From positions 1 through 9,247 of the forward strand of contig JAILIO010000177.1 in assembly GCA_024695225.1 (NCBI GenBank): a stretch of DNA of 9,247 nucleotides, read 5' to 3'. The translations under genes were made by a program, and so were the position numbers. This DNA is from Lachnospiraceae bacterium. GTDB lineage: Bacteria; Bacillota; Clostridia; Lachnospirales; Lachnospiraceae. The notes under the pieces are model-generated. The model did no database searches, was not told the origin of the DNA, and saw only the letters and a program-made list of their open reading frames with translations. Positions 1-6,149 of this stretch are shown here, in pieces (positions within the stretch are counted from its first letter, which is position 1; every line of letters begins with the position of its first letter).

Positions 1-2
1 AT

Positions 3-1007
3 TTTGAGATAGACGGCCTTCTTAAAAAAGGCATAATGAGCGTCTACATCACCGAGGGGGAAGAAGATGATAGCGAGGTTGAGATCTCTCCTCAGGCGCA
101 GCAGGTCATCGAGAAGAACCTTGTCCCCGACAAACGGAAGATGGAACTTTCAAAGGAGGTCAAGGAAAGGGTCGGACAGGGCATACAATATCTTTTTGAC
201 AATACCACCGATGAAAATTTTGCCCAGAGCAGTGAGAATGTGGCGGGAGAACTGATGAATTCCATCATGTCCTCCGATGCCGTGGCGTTTGATATAAACA
301 TGCTCAAGGTCAGCGACGAGTACACCTTTAAGCACAGTGTGGATGTGGCGGCCATGGCCATGATCATCGGGAAGAATATGGGAATGCCCCATGATGAGCT
401 TAAGAGGCTGGGAGAGGCAGGGCTTCTCCACGATATAGGAAAATCAAGCATCCCTGACGAGATCCTCAATAAAAAGGATAAACTTACGGATGAAGAGTTT
501 ACCTTCATAAAACAGCATTCTGTGTTTGGCTTCAAGATCCTCACTGAAAGGGGAGGTTTCTCTGACGATGTGCTCAGGGGAGTGCTGCAGCATCACGAAA
601 AAATGAATGGACGCGGCTATCCAAAGGGTACTCCCGGGGAACATATCCACAAATTCGCCCGGATCATTTCGGTGGCGGATGTTTATGATGCCCTGGTGAC
701 GGACCGTCCGTATAAAAAAGGTTTCAGCAAGGGCGCTGCAGTTGAAATGATCATGGCTATGTCAGAGGAGCTGGATCTGGATGTGATGAAGATATTTTTG
801 AGCACGGTGGTGGCTTATCCCGTGAATTCCATAGTCACCCTTGTAAACGGGGAAAAGGCCAAGGTGGTACAGAATTATGTGGGTTATCCCCTCCGTCCCA
901 AGGTGGTTTCTGTCACCAGCGGCAAGGTGTACGATCTGAGCAATGACATCGCATGTGCATCACTTTTGATAGATGAGCAGAAGAAAGGCGTTTCCAAGAG
1001 AGATTAG
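3..1007 (+). CDS. HD-GYP domain cyclic-di-GMP phosphodiesterase (5'-partial)
   Basis: Probably hydrolyses the second messenger cyclic di-GMP in the cytoplasm. The frame is open to the left edge and reads FEIDGLLKKGIMSVYITEG before it becomes acidic. This resembles the end of the DUF3391 domain that often precedes HD-GYP, so the ATG at 36 is likely internal and the true start lies outside the window. Numbering from that ATG, the metal-binding set is intact: H100, the HD pair H132/D133 in LHDIGK, H161, H186-H187-E188, the GYP loop at 194-196 (HHEKMNGRGYP), and D215 in ADVYDAL. The usual Asp of HHExxDGxGYP is Asn here, a change that I judge tolerated. About 80 residues after the core form the usual short C-terminal tail with YPVNSIVTL. 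No receiver or sensor domain is visible, but the N-terminus is missing. It is followed by a hairpin terminator. Family call is firm; activity is inferred. Confidence 0.93.
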   Translation, partial: FEIDGLLKKGIMSVYITEGEEDDSEVEISPQAQQVIEKNLVPDKRKMELSKEVKERVGQGIQYLFDNTTDENFAQSSENVAGELMNSIMSSDAVAFDINMLKVSDEYTFKHSVDVAAMAMIIGKNMGMPHDELKRLGEAGLLHDIGKSSIPDEILNKKDKLTDEEFTFIKQHSVFGFKILTERGGFSDDVLRGVLQHHEKMNGRGYPKGTPGEHIHKFARIISVADVYDALVTDRPYKKGFSKGAAVEMIMAMSEELDLDVMKIFLSTVVAYPVNSIVTLVNGEKAKVVQNYVGYPLRPKVVSVTSGKVYDLSNDIACASLLIDEQKKGVSKRD

Positions 1008-1056
1008 GCTGCAGGGTATGGTTTTCTACGGTTCTTACAGCATACGCAGCGACGAG

Positions 1057-1092
1057 GTGAGGCAGAACAGGTTGTGTTCTCCTCACTCTTTT
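1057..1092 (+). terminator. Rho-independent terminator after the HD-GYP gene
   Basis: GTGAGG (1057-1062) pairs with CCTCAC (1081-1086), and AGAAC (1064-1068) pairs with GTTCT (1076-1080). This gives an 11-bp stem with one bulged C at 1063 and a 7-nt loop, followed by TCTTTTATT. The position, 50 bases past the HD-GYP stop, fits the end of that transcript and suggests the next genes have their own promoter. Confidence 0.7.
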
Positions 1093-1179
1093 ATTATGAT
1101 AGATGCTGTCATTCCCTTCCGCCATACAGTACCTGTGACGGTAGGGATCCATGACATAATCTGCTTGTGATGCCGTTTA

Positions 1180-1322
1180 TTATGATCATGATTTATGATC
1201 ATGATTTATGATCGTGATTTATGATCATGATTTATGACCGTGATTTACGATCGTGATTTATGACCGTGATTTACGAACAGTATTCATGAACAGTATTTAT
1301 TTTCTGGATTTACGATCGTGAT
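1180..1322. repeat. Array of eleven 13-bp tandem direct repeats
   Basis: Eleven consecutive 13-base units run without a phase slip, and a twelfth, very degenerate unit may reach 1335. The left-hand form is TTATGATCATGAT: units 1, 2 and 4 are identical and unit 3 differs by one base. Units 5 and 7 are TTATGACCGTGAT, units 6 and 11 are TTACGATCGTGAT, units 8 and 9 end in GAACAGTAT, and unit 10 (TTATTTTCTGGAT) is the most altered. Several units contain an 8-base palindrome, either ATGATCAT or ACGATCGT. Units 1-4 each contain TATGAT, which resembles a -10 hexamer. Thirteen is not a multiple of three and most units carry TGA, so the array is non-coding. It lies between the HD-GYP terminator and the thioesterase gene. 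It may be a minisatellite or a protein-binding array; no function can be assigned. The rest of the 1008-1397 gap (1093-1179 and 1336-1385) shows nothing I can name. Confidence 0.93.
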
Positions 1323-1397
1323 CTACGACAATAAGGGCTTTCATGATGATAATGCTTCATGAAATGACTGAACCGGATCAGTTTTAAGAGGCAGATA

Positions 1398-1808
1398 ATG
1401 GAAAAATACACTCATACAGTGAAATATTACGAGACAGACAGAATGGGGTTTACCCATCATTCGAATTATGTCAGATGGATGGAAGAAGCCCGCATTGACT
1501 TTATGGACCAGCTTGGCTGGGGATACCGGGAGTTTGAGGACAAGGGCATTATCTCCCCCGTGACATCCATTTCCTGTAAATATAAGCATACAACCACTTT
1601 CCCCGATGTTGTGCACATTGAGATATTTGTGAGAGAGTTTCGGGGGATCAAATTAAAACTTGAGTATGTCATGACAGATGACAATGGGAATGTGGTCTGT
1701 GAGGCAAAGTCGGAACATTGCTTCCTGGATAAGGACGGAAAGATCGTGATGATAAAAAGAGAATACCCGGATTTTTTTGATCTGTTGAACAAACTTGTGG
1801 TTGAGTGA
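1398..1808 (+). CDS. Hotdog-fold acyl-CoA thioesterase (YbgC/4HBT family)
   Basis: Predicted to hydrolyse the thioester of an acyl-CoA (or acyl carrier protein) in the cytoplasm; the chain preference is unknown. The 136-residue length is normal for single-domain YbgC/4-hydroxybenzoyl-CoA thioesterases. The N-terminal signature YYETDRMGFTHHSNYVRWME (residues 10-29) is typical: D14 is the expected catalytic Asp, H20/H21 and N23-Y24 follow, and EEAR starts the central hotdog helix. The second half (CKYKHTTTFPDVVHIE, then EYVMTDDNGNVVCEAKSEHCFLD) alternates as expected for the hotdog beta-sheet. AAGAGG at 1386-1391 lies six bases before the ATG and supports this start. It is the first gene after the 13-bp repeat array and is followed 72 bases later by the glycosyltransferase start. 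Family assignment is confident; the physiological substrate and any link to the neighbours are not known. Confidence 0.9.
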   Translation: MEKYTHTVKYYETDRMGFTHHSNYVRWMEEARIDFMDQLGWGYREFEDKGIISPVTSISCKYKHTTTFPDVVHIEIFVREFRGIKLKLEYVMTDDNGNVVCEAKSEHCFLDKDGKIVMIKREYPDFFDLLNKLVVE

Positions 1809-1880
1809 CTGAAGCGGTATATGTTATACAGTGTTTTATGACTTTGATGAAGATAAACAATGGACTGGGAAGAAGAAAAA

Positions 1881-3068
1881 ATGAATAATGATAAACCGAT
1901 CCTCCTGTTCAGGGGAGACCCTGATGTGTGCTACGGTATATTGAGATTGTTCAGTGATGAACTGTATGCCGCATTATCAGAGCAGGGTGAGGAAGTCATA
2001 TATCATGATGCAAAAAACGAATCTCCGGAAAAATATGCCGGAAATGAATACAAAGCCATTGTCGGATTCATGGATATGATCTTCTTGAACAAAGAAGTCG
2101 GTTTAAAAGAACATTTATTGGACAGGATCTATGGACCTAAGATCGAATACTGGCCTGACCATCCGGCTGTGTTTTACAGGACATTTCACTGCAGACCGGG
2201 GGATTACCATATCCTGGCACCGGATAACAACTATGTCAGTTACATAAACAGGTATTACCACGGGGTCAGGGCTTTTTATTTTCCTCCTGCAGGATGCATA
2301 AAGGGGAAACTAAAGCCATTTTCAGAGAGAGAATACGGTATCAGTTTCGTGGGGACTTACGATGACTGGCATAAAAGTCTTGTGATCATGGAGAATGTGG
2401 ATGATCAGACCTATGCGATCGAAAAAAAATATCTGGATGTCCTGGTCTCCTGCCCGGAACTCACGGCTGAGGATGCTCTTGAAGAGATAATGAATGAAAT
2501 GGGGTTAAAATTTTCTGAAACAGAATTTGTACAGGCTATGAGCCAGTTGCAACGGCTTGCCAGTGCAGGCGTCTCCAAGTTCTACAGACAGGAGATGATA
2601 CAGCATCTGCTTGACAGAGGATTGGATATAGACGTGTTTGGAGATTCGTGGAGAGAGGCTCCTTTTGCCGATCATAGGCTGCTGCACATACATCCAAAGG
2701 TATCTGCAGACAGGATGGAAGATATCTATCTGAATTCACGGATCAGTCTGAACATGATGACATGGCATAAGGACGCCATTACTGAGAGAGTTCTGGATTC
2801 GATGCTCGCGGGATGTATAGCTGTATCTGACGAAACTGCTGCATTGAAACAGGGTTTTATTTACAACGATGGGGAAAATGATGACATAGCAGAACTCCTG
2901 TTGTACAGCCTGAAGGATTTGGAGTCATTGCCGGGCATCCTGCAAAATCATATGGATGACGAAGCCCTTGCTGCAAGGGGAAGAGAAAAAGCCCTGAAGT
3001 ATCACACCTGGAAAAACAGGGCGAAACTGTTGCTTGAAATAATAGATGAGATAAACCGGGGAGGATGA
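1881..3068 (+). CDS. CgeB-like glycosyltransferase (group 1, PF13524 type)
   Basis: Likely transfers a sugar from a nucleotide-sugar donor; acceptor and donor are unknown. From the chosen Met the protein has 395 residues. It opens with a beta-strand/helix segment (KPILLFRGDPDVCYGIL), as expected for a GT-B N-terminal domain. The C-terminal third (from about residue 244, DVFGDSW) matches the CgeB-type pattern: conserved NSRISLNMM, then ITERVLDSMLAGCIAVSDE, where the Glu-Arg pair near 302-303 and the AGC turn form the donor-side site, and a final helix with YHTWKNRA. No signal peptide or membrane segment is visible, so it is probably cytoplasmic or peripheral. An in-frame ATG exists at 1860, but it lacks a good ribosome site, whereas GGGAAGAAG at 1867-1875 precedes the ATG at 1881. 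The following oxidoreductase starts 59 bases later, consistent with an operon. The fold-level call is good; the exact role is open. Confidence 0.82.
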   Translation: MNNDKPILLFRGDPDVCYGILRLFSDELYAALSEQGEEVIYHDAKNESPEKYAGNEYKAIVGFMDMIFLNKEVGLKEHLLDRIYGPKIEYWPDHPAVFYRTFHCRPGDYHILAPDNNYVSYINRYYHGVRAFYFPPAGCIKGKLKPFSEREYGISFVGTYDDWHKSLVIMENVDDQTYAIEKKYLDVLVSCPELTAEDALEEIMNEMGLKFSETEFVQAMSQLQRLASAGVSKFYRQEMIQHLLDRGLDIDVFGDSWREAPFADHRLLHIHPKVSADRMEDIYLNSRISLNMMTWHKDAITERVLDSMLAGCIAVSDETAALKQGFIYNDGENDDIAELLLYSLKDLESLPGILQNHMDDEALAARGREKALKYHTWKNRAKLLLEIIDEINRGG

Positions 3069-3127
3069 ACCCCTAAGGTATGTATTGCGATCAAGCTGTT
3101 TTGCAATGTATGAAAGGAGAAAAGCTT

Positions 3128-4105
3128 ATGAAGATGGCAATTCTGGGAGCCGGCGGCATCGCAGTCAAAATGTCTGATACACTCAAGGGACTTGAAAGCG
3201 TGGAACGGTACGCCATTGGCTCAAGAGACCTCAAAAAGGCGGAAAGATTTGCAGATGAGCACGGATTTACAAAGGCTTACGGTTCCTATGAAGAGATGCT
3301 GGCTGACGACAGCATCGATCTGGTATACATCGCAGTACCCCATTCCCATCACGAAGAGTGGACCGTCAAGGCTTTAAACGCAGGCAGGAATGTTTTGTGC
3401 GAGAAACCCATGGCGGTAAATGAGGGCCAGGTCAGGAATATGTGCAGCCTTGCAAAGGAAAAAGGACTGTTGCTTGCAGAAGCCATGTGGACCAGGTATA
3501 TGCCCTCCAGAAAGCTTATAGATGATGTCATAAAAAGCGGTATGATCGGTGAGGTCAAGACTGTATCAGCAAACCTGGGCTATGTGATAAATGAAAAAGA
3601 CAGGATAAAGAAACCGGAGCTGGCAGGTGGAGCTCTTCTGGACCTGTCCGTCTACAATCTGAATTTTGCCAGCATGGTGCTGGGGGATGACATCAAAGAG
3701 ATCCATGCCGGCTGCATCATGACTGAAACCGGGGTTGACGGGCAGAACAGTATCATGATCGAGTATAATAACGGCTGCATGGCCAGCATGTATGCAACCA
3801 TCTATTCACTTACAGACAGAATGGGTTATATCAGTGGAACAAAAGGGATCATAAGAGTTCAGAATATAAATAATCCCGAGAAGATAACCGTGTTCTCGCC
3901 TGACAGGGATGGTCCAAAGGTCATTAAGGAGATAGAGATCCCCGAACAGATAACCGGATATGAATACGAAGTGCTTGCCTGTGAAAGAGCTCTGAAAGAG
4001 GGGGCAACTGAATGTGTGGAAATGCCCCACGCAGCGACCATAGAGATAACAAGGCAGATGGATATGATACGTAAGCAGTTTGGGCTTAAATATCCGTTTG
4101 AGTGA
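3128..4105 (+). CDS. Gfo/Idh/MocA family NAD(P)-dependent oxidoreductase
   Basis: A soluble dehydrogenase that probably oxidises or reduces a sugar or cyclitol using NAD(P). The 325-residue length is typical. The Rossmann domain starts at once with MKMAILGAGGIA (glycine motif G7-A8-G9-G10-I11-A12). SIDLVYIAVPHSHH follows near residues 62-75, then the family hallmark CEKP at 91-94, in which the Lys is the usual catalytic or substrate residue. LAEAMWTRYMP near 116-126 and GGALLDLSVYNLNF resemble the dihydrodiol dehydrogenase-like branch (EAMW, GALLDxGVY). The start was set by AAAGGAG at 3113-3119, eight bases before ATG 3128. An upstream in-frame ATG at 3080 would add 16 residues ahead of the glycine motif and has poorer support. 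It sits between a glycosyltransferase and a phosphoesterase, suggesting sugar metabolism at the envelope, but the substrate cannot be read from the sequence. Confidence 0.92.
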   Translation: MKMAILGAGGIAVKMSDTLKGLESVERYAIGSRDLKKAERFADEHGFTKAYGSYEEMLADDSIDLVYIAVPHSHHEEWTVKALNAGRNVLCEKPMAVNEGQVRNMCSLAKEKGLLLAEAMWTRYMPSRKLIDDVIKSGMIGEVKTVSANLGYVINEKDRIKKPELAGGALLDLSVYNLNFASMVLGDDIKEIHAGCIMTETGVDGQNSIMIEYNNGCMASMYATIYSLTDRMGYISGTKGIIRVQNINNPEKITVFSPDRDGPKVIKEIEIPEQITGYEYEVLACERALKEGATECVEMPHAATIEITRQMDMIRKQFGLKYPFE

Positions 4106-4109
4106 TTAA

Positions 4110-4178
4110 ATGAAAAGAACGGGGACTGCGGAAGGAGTGGCTATCATTTTACAGCAGATGACGGACGAAATGGAATGA
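4110..4178 (+). CDS. Possible 22-codon coupling/leader ORF
   Basis: A short frame starts with ATG five bases after the oxidoreductase stop, begins MKRTGTAEG and ends QQMTDEME. Its TGA (4176-4178) overlaps the ATG of the metallophosphoesterase (4175-4177), the classic arrangement for translational coupling. It fills the whole intergenic gap. Against it: only a weak purine stretch (GAGTGA, 4100-4105) precedes its ATG, and 22 codons can occur by chance. A strong AAGGAG (4132-4137) lies inside the frame without a normal start codon at working distance. I recognise no homologue. It could equally be untranslated leader. Confidence 0.25.
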   Translation: MKRTGTAEGVAIILQQMTDEME

Positions 4179-5680
4179 AACATAGATCGCTTCAAATACT
4201 TTCTTTCATACTGCTTCTTTTCGTTTTTGTCTGCACAATGTGCTTCCCGGAAATAGGATACGATCCTGAAGCTTTCGTGAGAGATCCCGCAGGCCCCTTG
4301 CCGGATATGGTTTCTCGCATTGAAACCGGTGATCCGGCAGATGTTATTTTGGAAAGTGCGGCAGAGAGAACCCAGGTTTACGGAGAGACCGCCGGGGAAG
4401 GGTCCCCCGAATCCGGAATTGACGGAGAGACCGCCGGTAAAGGGTCCCCCGAATCCGGAATTGACGGAGAGACCGCCGGGGAAGGGTTCCCCGGATCCGG
4501 AATTGACGGAGAGGCCACCGGATCCGCAGTTTATGAAGAGTCTTCAGGGAATGAGCCCGATGAAAATGCGGGAAATACAGTTTCTCGGGACAGGAATAAA
4601 TCATCAGATGAAACAGGAGAGACCTCCAAACCGGAAACAGATGACGCCGGAGGATCCGCAGGAGACGCCGAAGAGAAGGCTGAAGAGAACTCTTCGGAAA
4701 CTGAAGATGGAACGAAGCCGGGAGAAACACAGGACATAAAAAAAGAAAACACTCCTTCTCGGAAAGTTACAGAAGTCCCGGATGAGAAGGCGGTGGAAAC
4801 CCTTAACAGGGCTGATGTCCTAAGGAGTAAGAGACTGGATATCCTGGAAGAGACCATAGATGTACCCGGGGTTAATTTCCCGGTGGATGTGGTCTTCTGT
4901 GCAGATTCCCACATATCCCTGTGCGATGAGAGGGATATGGCGCTCAAATTCCGGGCAGACATGAGATATTCCCTGCTGACAGATAAAAGGGGCAGGACAG
5001 CGGAAAAAACCTTCAACGCTCTTTTGGAGTACACGGAATGGGAGAAACCCGATCTTTTGATCCTGGGCGGTGATATCCTGGATTCTGCCATGTATGCTTC
5101 CGTGGATTTTCTTCAAAGCGGGCTTTTAAATCTGTCCGTCCCATATATTTATTCGCTGGGTAATCACGATTTTGAATACGGGGCGGAATATTTTACCCCT
5201 GCGGCATATGATCTGTACAGACCGCGGGTGCTCGGTATATCAAAGTCCGAAAGCGGGGTCCATACTGTGGATCTGGGAGAGATGTATGTATTTGCGGTGG
5301 ATGATTTCAATTCACAGTATTCCCCGGGGGAACTGGAGGCTTTCAAAGAGATATATGATGACGGTAAACCCATTCTCTTTGTGAGCCATGTGCCTTTGGA
5401 ACCTGCAGCCGGGAACCGGGAATTCTACTACAAAAGCATTGAACTGTACGGAACGGATGCCTTGGGACATTCAAAGGTCATGATAGGAGATGGTTCATGC
5501 GTGCCGGATGCAGTGACAAGGCAGATGACAGATCTGATCCTGGCTGAGAACAGTCCTGTCTTCTGCGTGCTTTCAGGACATGTGCATTATGAGCATGAGG
5601 ATATGCTGAACGACAGCATCCTTCAGATCTCAACCGGTGCGGGTTTTGAGTCCAAAGGTGTGTTGCTCCACATAAGGTAA
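4175..5680 (+). CDS. Membrane-anchored calcineurin-like metallophosphoesterase with repetitive linker
   Basis: Predicted two-metal phosphoesterase facing the outside of the membrane. Residues 1-3 (MKH) plus Arg4 precede a hydrophobic stretch at about 6-23, a signal peptide or uncleaved anchor; there is no convincing lipobox. Residues about 30-205 form a low-complexity acidic Glu/Ser/Gly/Thr linker that includes three copies of a 14-residue repeat (70-111). The catalytic domain covers about 236-501 with all the family motifs: DSH (D244, H246), GGD (D300), GNHD (N330-H331-D332), H405 in FVSHVP, and GHVH (H469, H471). The domain is complete and should be active; its substrate is unknown. The start has only a weak GGA ribosome site nine bases upstream, but it overlaps the stop of a small upstream frame, so translation may be coupled. 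It is likely co-transcribed with the oxidoreductase 69 bases upstream. A wall- or glycan-related phosphatase is a reasonable guess, not a demonstrated role. Confidence 0.88.
   Translation: MKHRSLQILSFILLLFVFVCTMCFPEIGYDPEAFVRDPAGPLPDMVSRIETGDPADVILESAAERTQVYGETAGEGSPESGIDGETAGKGSPESGIDGETAGEGFPGSGIDGEATGSAVYEESSGNEPDENAGNTVSRDRNKSSDETGETSKPETDDAGGSAGDAEEKAEENSSETEDGTKPGETQDIKKENTPSRKVTEVPDEKAVETLNRADVLRSKRLDILEETIDVPGVNFPVDVVFCADSHISLCDERDMALKFRADMRYSLLTDKRGRTAEKTFNALLEYTEWEKPDLLILGGDILDSAMYASVDFLQSGLLNLSVPYIYSLGNHDFEYGAEYFTPAAYDLYRPRVLGISKSESGVHTVDLGEMYVFAVDDFNSQYSPGELEAFKEIYDDGKPILFVSHVPLEPAAGNREFYYKSIELYGTDALGHSKVMIGDGSCVPDAVTRQMTDLILAENSPVFCVLSGHVHYEHEDMLNDSILQISTGAGFESKGVLLHIR
4382..4522 (+). 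repeat. Three 42-bp in-frame tandem repeats in the phosphoesterase linker
   Basis: Units lie at 4382-4423, 4424-4465 and 4466-4507, followed by a broken fourth copy to about 4522 (GGAGAGGCCACCGGATCCGC). The units are nearly identical at the DNA level; unit 2 has TAA where units 1 and 3 have GGA after CCGCCG, in phase GGT-AAA versus GGG-GAA, and unit 3 differs near TTCCCCGGATCC. They encode GETAGEGSPESGID-like 14-mers. The near-identity, including synonymous positions, points to recent duplication by slippage or unequal crossing-over. Confidence 0.95.
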
Positions 5681-5683
5681 AAA

Positions 5684-5731
5684 GACAGACAGATGAAGAC
5701 TGTCAACTGTCAGTCATGAAGAATTTTTTTT
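5684..5731 (+). terminator. Possible terminator or attenuator before the metal sensor gene
   Basis: Directly after the phosphoesterase stop, GACAG+ACAG (5684-5692) can pair with CTGT and CTGTC (5700-5703, 5707-5711), leaving a 3-nt bulge. Alternatively GACTG (5698-5702) pairs with CAGTC (5711-5715). A run of eight T (5724-5731) follows. The stems are weak and 8-12 bases from the T run, so termination is plausible but not certain. The two pairings share bases and exclude each other. Confidence 0.35.
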
Positions 5732-5750
5732 GAAAAGAGGTTTAGAGGAT

Positions 5751-6041
5751 ATGAGTGATCCGACTGAACACAGTCATTACCATTCATCAAAGGAAAAGAA
5801 GAGGCAGCTGAACAGGCTGGCAAAGGCCACAGGACACCTGCAGCATGTGAAGACCATGATAGAGAACGACGAAGACTGCGCGGATGTGCTCATACAGCTG
5901 TCAGCGGTGGAGTCAGCCCTTCACAGCCTCGGCAAGGAGATCATAAATGAGCACATGACCCACTGCATCATCCACGCCATAGAGGACGGGGACACGGAGG
6001 CAGTGGAAGCTTTTCAGGAGGCCATAAAAAAATTCCTCTGA
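5751..6041 (+). CDS. CsoR/FrmR-family metal-sensing transcriptional repressor
   Basis: A 96-residue all-helical regulator of the CsoR/RcnR/FrmR (DUF156) family, expected to bind DNA as a tetramer and release it when its metal or chemical signal binds. The first helix RLAKATGHLQHVKTMI (22-37) is the family hallmark (R-L-x-x-x-x-G-Q/H-x-x-x-V). C43 (in DEDCADVL), H68 and C72 (in NEHMTHC) have the same spacing, 25 and 4, as the Cu(I) ligands of CsoR; RcnR would have His at the last site. The N-terminus is His-rich (H7, H9, H11), which could add a ligand. ATG 5751 was chosen because AAAAGAGG (5733-5740) precedes it by 10 bases; a TTG at 5730 in the T run is a weaker option. The gene is followed after 108 bases by the ECF transporter genes and is their likely regulator. 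Family is certain; metal specificity is not. Confidence 0.93.
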   Translation: MSDPTEHSHYHSSKEKKRQLNRLAKATGHLQHVKTMIENDEDCADVLIQLSAVESALHSLGKEIINEHMTHCIIHAIEDGDTEAVEAFQEAIKKFL

Positions 6042-6075
6042 CGGATAAACCCCGGAAATATAAGGCATTTTTTAA

Positions 6076-6117
6076 CCCCCCACCCCGCTTGTGGAATCAT
6101 GTCAGGGTATATAGAAT
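6076..6117 (+). promoter_or_regulatory. Candidate promoter with C-rich possible CsoR-family operator
   Basis: In the 108-bp gap before the transporter, TTGTGG (6089-6094) and TAGAAT (6112-6117) are spaced 17 bases apart, as in a housekeeping promoter (3/6 and 5/6 consensus matches). Just upstream lies a C tract, CCCCCCACCCC (6076-6086), flanked by an AT-rich run. CsoR/RcnR-family operators typically contain such a G/C tract. No symmetric partner tract is clear, so the operator is inferred. The gap shows no riboswitch fold that I recognise. Confidence 0.35.
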
Positions 6118-6149
6118 AGTCGGGAAAATAAAAATTCGGGAGGTTAGAA

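Noticed and set aside
973..1170. Small plus-strand frame after the HD-GYP gene
   Set aside because: It spans the terminator hairpin, starts inside the HD-GYP gene without a ribosome site, and encodes nothing recognisable.
1180..1322. The 13-bp array as plasmid iterons or a CRISPR array
   Set aside because: Units are contiguous with no spacers, shorter than typical iterons, and no replication initiator, DnaA-box cluster or cas gene is nearby.
4175..4245. Lipoprotein signal on the phosphoesterase
   Set aside because: Cys20 and Cys23 follow the hydrophobic segment, but the residues before them (VFV and CTM) do not form a lipobox with Ala/Gly/Ser at -1.
4531..5091. Minus-strand and alternative-frame open stretches over the phosphoesterase linker
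   Set aside because: The GA-rich repetitive DNA lacks stops in several frames; the Ser/Pro/Arg-rich products show no motif, whereas the plus-strand frame leads into an intact catalytic domain.
3128..5680. Read-through fusion of the oxidoreductase and phosphoesterase
   Set aside because: Both genes are in the same frame with only the TGA at 4103-4105 between them and 23 open codons, but the phosphoesterase begins with its own signal peptide, so a fusion is unlikely and the shared frame is probably chance.
6042..6149. Cobalamin or NiCo riboswitch before cbiM
   Set aside because: The gap is only 108 bases and I found neither a B12-box-like stretch nor the conserved G-rich junction of the NiCo riboswitch.
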